DNA of 10,791 bases from Chloroflexi bacterium RBG_16_56_11 (GTDB taxonomy: Bacteria > Chloroflexota > Dehalococcoidia > Dehalococcoidales > RBG-16-60-22). Positions 7,689 to 10,791 of this stretch are shown one piece after another; positions within the stretch are counted from its first letter, which is position 1; every line of letters begins with the position of its first letter. The position numbers and the translations under genes are program-made. Below the pieces are notes generated by a model that saw only the letters and a program-made list of their open reading frames with translations, had not been told where the DNA came from and did no database searches. The stretch lies in NCBI GenBank assembly GCA_001796865.1, contig MGNQ01000035.1:379-11169 (forward strand). The letters run 5' to 3'.

Positions 7689-10600
7689 TAAGCAACCCCC
7701 TGTTCCCCGGCAGGCGTGGAAGAAGACAGCATACCGCCAATCCACTTGAAGTTCAGGGCGACCCAGGCAATCGCGACACCGACGATAGCCCCCATCATCA
7801 GGGCGTTCCGTACCCTCATCCTGTCAGGTAATTCAGGCACCGGCATGGACGGGTTCCCGGCGACCATATAGTCGGTGACCGTGGATAGCTGGGCATTTAT
7901 TCCGACGAAAGAACTCAGGCTTTGGGTTAACTTCGCCAGCTCTGTGTTCAGGTTCTCGACCTTAGCTTTGGCAAACTGATAGTTCAGGTTTTCCTCGATG
8001 TAAGAGCTAGCCGCGGTCTCTTCAAGCGTATTTAGCTGGCGTTTGGCCTCGGCAAGGGCCGCGCTTATCCTGTCAAAGGCGGCCTGCGTCGCCGTATCGG
8101 TACCGGCCGCGTCAGCGATGGGCGATAGGACCGAGAGCTTGGCTCTGATCGAGGTAATCTCCAGATTCAGGTTATCGACCTTGGCCCGGGCCTGGGCGAG
8201 CTGATATTCGTCCTCGGTAGACACCCTGGTGGTAGTTTCAGCGCTATTCTGCATCGCGGTGAGCTTGTTTCTAGCCTCGACCAGCGCCGCTGTGGTCCTG
8301 TCGACGAGCACCACGGCGTCTTTATAGTTCTGGGTATCGGTTAGGCCTCTGGCAATCATGGTAGCCAGTCCCATATTCACCCCGTCGCCCATCATCAGCA
8401 CATCGAGCTCCACCTCCAGCGCTTTGACTTTGGCGGTAAGAGTAACGTATTCGGCGCTGATGACGATATTGTTTGCCGGAGCAGATATCTTGGTTGCCAG
8501 GGCTGTCACTTCACCTTCGGCCTGGTATAACTCGGCGGTGACGGCCAGTATCTCCTGCATGGTATCGTCATATTCTTTTTGCAGCGTGGCCGGGTCCTTG
8601 TTGGCGTTACCCGTGACGACCATCCCGGCCAGCATACTGGCCTGGCGGTCCAGTTCATTCTGCAATGCGGTCACCTTGGAGCTTAGCGAGACGTATTTCG
8701 GGTCGTTGGCTAACTGATTGGTGTTAGCGTTCTGCCTGATAACATTCATCTCGTGTTCGGCTTCTACGATAGCGACCTTGACGTAGTCGATTTTTGTCAG
8801 CGTATTCTGGTATTCCTGGTTCTGCTTGTTTACCTCTTCGTTGACAAGGTATTTTTTGAATACCTCCGGGATGCCGGCAGCCAGGAATGTCGCTTCCTGA
8901 GCGCTCTTGGCCGTTACCTGGACCACGATAGCCGGCTGCTCACTGTTGTAGTTGTAGCCCGTCTTAATCATCTGGTCCAGCTCATCAACGGTATGACTAT
9001 ATTGCGGTTTGGTTGTCTCCAGCTCCTGGGAGAGGAACAGTAAGAAAGGCAGACTGCTTGTCTTGGCGGCGTAATATTCGCCGGTGGTCTGCAGGTCCCG
9101 TAACGCAACCGAGGTGGTGCCGGGATTGACTACCTGGACATTGACTCTACTCGTCCAGGGTACGTCAGAAGGCATGCCAACGTATTGCGCCAGCGAGCTT
9201 GGCTCGCTGCTGTTCGCCTGGTCATCGGTGGATAATGAAGGGCTGATTACCCAGTATCCAAGCCCCAACCCCGCACCGATGATTAAACCGACAGCCAATA
9301 TCAACAGCGAGCGTCCGCAGAAGAGAGGCACCATAACGCGTGGCCTTTTCTGCGTGGTTTTCTCAGTTTCATACGTGGCCACTTTAAACCTGGGCGCCTC
9401 CTTGACTTGTTCGAAAGTTTGTTCCCGGGCAGCCTCGGCTGCTTTTCTGGCCCGTAGCACGGCCTCGCGGGCCCGCCGTGTTTCGTCAGCTTCCAACCTG
9501 GCTTTCTCCCTGGCCTCGGCTTCGGCCTCTTTCTTCGCTAATATGGCAGCTTCTTTGGATTTCTTAGCTTCTTCGACTTCCCGTTGCGCTTTGGCCCTGG
9601 CCTCAGCTTCGGCTTCTTTCTTGGCTAATATGGCAGCTTCTCTGGACTTCTTAGCTTCTTCGGCCTCCTGGTGGGCTTTCGCCCTGGCCGCCACCTCGCC
9701 TTCTTTCTTCGCTAATATTGCAGCTTCTCTGGACTTCTTAGCTTCTTCGACTTCCTGTTGTGCTTTCAATCTGGCGGCCACCTCGGCCTCTTTCTTCGCT
9801 AATATGGCAGTTTCTTTGGATTTCTTAGCTTCTTCGACTTCCCGTTGCGCTTTGGCCCTGGCCTCAGCTTCGGCTTCTTTCTTGGCTAATATAGCGGCTT
9901 CTCTGGACTTCTTAGTTTCTTCAGCCTCCTGGTGGGCTTTGTCCCTGGACTCGGCTTCAGCTTCTTTCTTCGCTAATATAGCAGCCTCTTTGGCTTTCTT
10001 GGCTTCTTCGGCTTCCTGGTAGGCTTTCAATCTGGCGGCCACCTCGGCTTCTTTCTTGGCTAATATGGCAGCTTCTTTAGTTTTCTTAGCTTCTTCGGCT
10101 TCCTGATGTGCCTTCGCCCTGGCCTCGGCCTCGGATTCTTTCTTCGCTAATATAGCAGCCTGTCTGGCTTTCTTGGCCTCTTCAGCCTCCTGGTGGGCTT
10201 TGTCCCTGGCCTCGGCTTCAGCTTCTTTCTTGGCTAATATAGCGGCTTCTCTGGCTCTCTTAGCTTCTTCAGCCTCCTGGTGTGCCTTCGCCCTGGACTC
10301 GGCCTCGGATTCTTTCTTCGCTAATATGGCAGCTTCTTTGGCTCTCTTAGATTCTTCAGCTTCCCGTTGCGCTTTGGCACTGGCCTCGGCTTCGGCCTCT
10401 TTCTTGGCTAATATGGCAGCTTCTTTGGATTTCTTAGTTGCTTCGGCTTTCTGTTGCGCCTTCGCCCTGGCCTCGGCTTCAGTCTCTTTCTTGGCTAATA
10501 TGGCAACCTCTCTTCTGGCTTTCTTGGCCTCTTCGGCTTCCTGTTGTTCTTTCGCCCTGGCCTCGGCTTCGGCTTCTTTCTTGGCTAATATCGCAGCTTC

Positions 10601-10791
10601 TTTAGTTTTCTTAGCTTCTTCGGCCTCCTGGTGGGCTTTCTCCCTGGCCTCGGCCTCGGATTCTTTCTTCGCTAATATTGCAGCTTCTTTGGCCTTCTTG
10701 GCTTCTTCGGCCTCCTGGTGGGCTTTCGCCCTCGCCTCAGCGTCAGCCTCTTTCTTCGCTAATATGGCAGCTTCTTTGGCCTTCTTGGCTG
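7688..10791 (-). CDS. Wzz/GumC-like polysaccharide co-polymerase with giant cytoplasmic 29-residue-repeat coil (5' end beyond right edge)
   Basis: At least 1033 residues are visible; the frame stays open to the right edge with no in-frame ATG, GTG or TTG seen above 10042, so the true start lies outside. Four parts follow in order. (a) About 450 residues of Ala/Glu/Lys/Arg repeat, 29 residues per unit (9450-10791). (b) A basic stretch (TQKRPRV) and membrane span LLILAVGLIIGAGLGLGYWVI at about 9242-9310. (c) About 480 extracytoplasmic residues, with a Wzz-like alpha/beta part (AIVVQVTAKSAQEATFLAAG, around 8870-8930) and then long helices made of four 75-82-residue repeats. (d) A Pro-rich PSMPVPELPDRMRVRN segment and the second span ALMMGAIVGVAIAWVALNF (about 7739-7807), ending in a short cytoplasmic tail. 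Two spans flanking a helical ectodomain, with a Pro-rich segment before the second span, is the polysaccharide co-polymerase layout, which sets chain length together with Wzy. No kinase domain is visible. The cytoplasmic repeat extension is highly unusual. Its stop overlaps the epimerase start by one base. Confidence 0.82.
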   Translation of the reverse strand, partial: AKKAKEAAILAKKEADAEARAKAHQEAEEAKKAKEAAILAKKESEAEAREKAHQEAEEAKKTKEAAILAKKEAEAEARAKEQQEAEEAKKARREVAILAKKETEAEARAKAQQKAEATKKSKEAAILAKKEAEAEASAKAQREAEESKRAKEAAILAKKESEAESRAKAHQEAEEAKRAREAAILAKKEAEAEARDKAHQEAEEAKKARQAAILAKKESEAEARAKAHQEAEEAKKTKEAAILAKKEAEVAARLKAYQEAEEAKKAKEAAILAKKEAEAESRDKAHQEAEETKKSREAAILAKKEAEAEARAKAQREVEEAKKSKETAILAKKEAEVAARLKAQQEVEEAKKSREAAILAKKEGEVAARAKAHQEAEEAKKSREAAILAKKEAEAEARAKAQREVEEAKKSKEAAILAKKEAEAEAREKARLEADETRRAREAVLRARKAAEAAREQTFEQVKEAPRFKVATYETEKTTQKRPRVMVPLFCGRSLLILAVGLIIGAGLGLGYWVISPSLSTDDQANSSEPSSLAQYVGMPSDVPWTSRVNVQVVNPGTTSVALRDLQTTGEYYAAKTSSLPFLLFLSQELETTKPQYSHTVDELDQMIKTGYNYNSEQPAIVVQVTAKSAQEATFLAAGIPEVFKKYLVNEEVNKQNQEYQNTLTKIDYVKVAIVEAEHEMNVIRQNANTNQLANDPKYVSLSSKVTALQNELDRQASMLAGMVVTGNANKDPATLQKEYDDTMQEILAVTAELYQAEGEVTALATKISAPANNIVISAEYVTLTAKVKALEVELDVLMMGDGVNMGLATMIARGLTDTQNYKDAVVLVDRTTAALVEARNKLTAMQNSAETTTRVSTEDEYQLAQARAKVDNLNLEITSIRAKLSVLSPIADAAGTDTATQAAFDRISAALAEAKRQLNTLEETAASSYIEENLNYQFAKAKVENLNTELAKLTQSLSSFVGINAQLSTVTDYMVAGNPSMPVPELPDRMRVRNALMMGAIVGVAIAWVALNFKWIGGMLSSSTPAGEQGVA
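7696..7701 (-). promoter_or_regulatory. Ribosome binding site of the epimerase
   Basis: AGGGGG on the minus strand lies inside the last codons of the co-polymerase gene, 7 bases before the ATG at 7686-7688. It supports that start over the in-frame codon at 7745 and suits stop-start (TAATG) coupling. Confidence 0.65.
7868..8698 (-). repeat. Four diverged 75-82-residue protein repeats in the co-polymerase ectodomain
   Basis: In the extracytoplasmic part, the protein pattern Tyr-hydrophobic, then a K/A-V-x-x-L-x-x-E-L helix, recurs four times. The copies are KYVSLSSKVTALQNELD (from 8698), EYVTLTAKVKALEVELD (from 8452), EYQLAQARAKVDNLNLEI (from 8209) and NYQFAKAKVENLNTELAKL (from 7984). The tyrosines are 82, 81 and 75 residues apart. 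The second half of each of the first three units is another Ala/Leu/Glu helix (EYDDTMQEILAVTAELYQAE, VDRTTAALVEARNKLTAM, FDRISAALAEAKRQLNTL). The fourth copy is cut short by the segment leading to the second membrane span. The repeats are clear in protein but diverged in DNA, so they are much older than the 87-bp array. Confidence 0.7.
9450..10791 (-). repeat. In-frame 87-bp tandem repeat array (29-residue helical units)
   Basis: The anchor gctaatat recurs on the plus strand at 9537, 9624, 9711, 9798, 9885, 9972, 10059, 10146, 10233, 10320, 10407, 10494, 10584, 10671 and 10758. That gives fifteen copies at exactly 87 bases, except one 90-base step (10494 to 10584). A degenerate sixteenth unit follows at about 9450-9536, and the array runs off the right edge. 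Read on the minus strand, each unit encodes AAILAKKEAEAEARAKA plus QREVEEAKKSKE, or close variants. The array lies wholly inside the co-polymerase gene, and its codon phase never shifts. Confidence 0.97.

Noticed and set aside
6696..7745. A longer epimerase starting at 7745
   Set aside because: The extra 19 residues are the other-frame reading of the end of the upstream gene and do not fit the fold. The ATG at 7686-7688 gives the expected MKEAVLVTG start and has a ribosome binding site.
9084..10022. A 312-codon open frame on the plus strand, antisense to the repeat array, rich in Ala, Ser and Phe
   Set aside because: It mirrors the sense repeat composition: the complement of Ala/Glu/Lys repeat codons is naturally free of stops. 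It has no recognisable domain and lies fully opposite a well-supported gene.
7688..10042. A start of the co-polymerase at the GTG at 10040-10042
   Set aside because: This GTG is an ordinary Val codon within a repeat unit, and the same frame and repeats continue unbroken to the right edge. The gene is partial, not complete.
9537..10791. A CRISPR array or intergenic satellite
   Set aside because: There is no repeat-spacer alternation: whole 87-base units repeat in phase with the codons and the frame stays open.
9450..10791. A TolA-like or surface-adhesin repeat protein as a separate gene
   Set aside because: The Ala/Glu/Lys composition is reminiscent of TolA, but the frame is continuous with the membrane spans and co-polymerase ectodomain, with no stop or restart between.

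Overview
All genes in this window are on the minus strand and are read from the right edge to the left. They form one dense polysaccharide (capsule, exopolysaccharide or O-antigen-like glycan) assembly operon. Neighbouring genes overlap by 1 or 4 bases or are separated by 4 or 28 bases, and no plus-strand gene, RNA gene, promoter or terminator can be supported. The operon continues past both edges: the first gene lacks its 5' end at the right edge, and the last gene lacks its 3' end at the left edge.

In order of transcription the genes are: (1) a very large Wzz/GumC-like polysaccharide co-polymerase (7688-10791, partial), whose cytoplasmic N-terminal part is a tandem array of 87-bp / 29-residue Ala-Glu-Lys repeats; (2) a UDP-glucuronate 4-epimerase-like NAD-dependent sugar epimerase (6696-7688); (3) a GT4-type glycosyltransferase (5630-6691); (4) a fusion of an NTP_transf_5-like nucleotidyltransferase and a thymidylate-kinase-like P-loop kinase (3849-5630); (5) and (6) two more GT4 glycosyltransferases (2863-3852 and 1700-2866); (7) a multi-pass O-antigen ligase/polymerase-like (Wzy_C) membrane protein (241-1671); and (8) the start of a fourth GT4 glycosyltransferase (1-244). 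The likely division of labour is that the epimerase supplies UDP-galacturonate or a related sugar, the glycosyltransferases build a lipid-linked repeat unit in the cytoplasm, the Wzy-like protein polymerises or transfers it outside, and the co-polymerase sets chain length. No flippase, initiating phosphoglycosyltransferase, outer-membrane exporter or BY-kinase is present here; they may lie outside the window.

The organism is a bacterium of moderately high GC. I cannot assign a phylum firmly. The style of the locus would fit an environmental lineage such as Chloroflexota, but this is only a guess.

Two items stand out. The first is the co-polymerase, which has at least 15 intracellular 29-residue helical repeats and a separate set of four 75-82-residue repeats in its extracytoplasmic part. 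The second is the nucleotidyltransferase-kinase fusion inside a glycan operon; its kinase half lacks the dTMP-recognition signature of true thymidylate kinases and may act on a glycan-pathway substrate.
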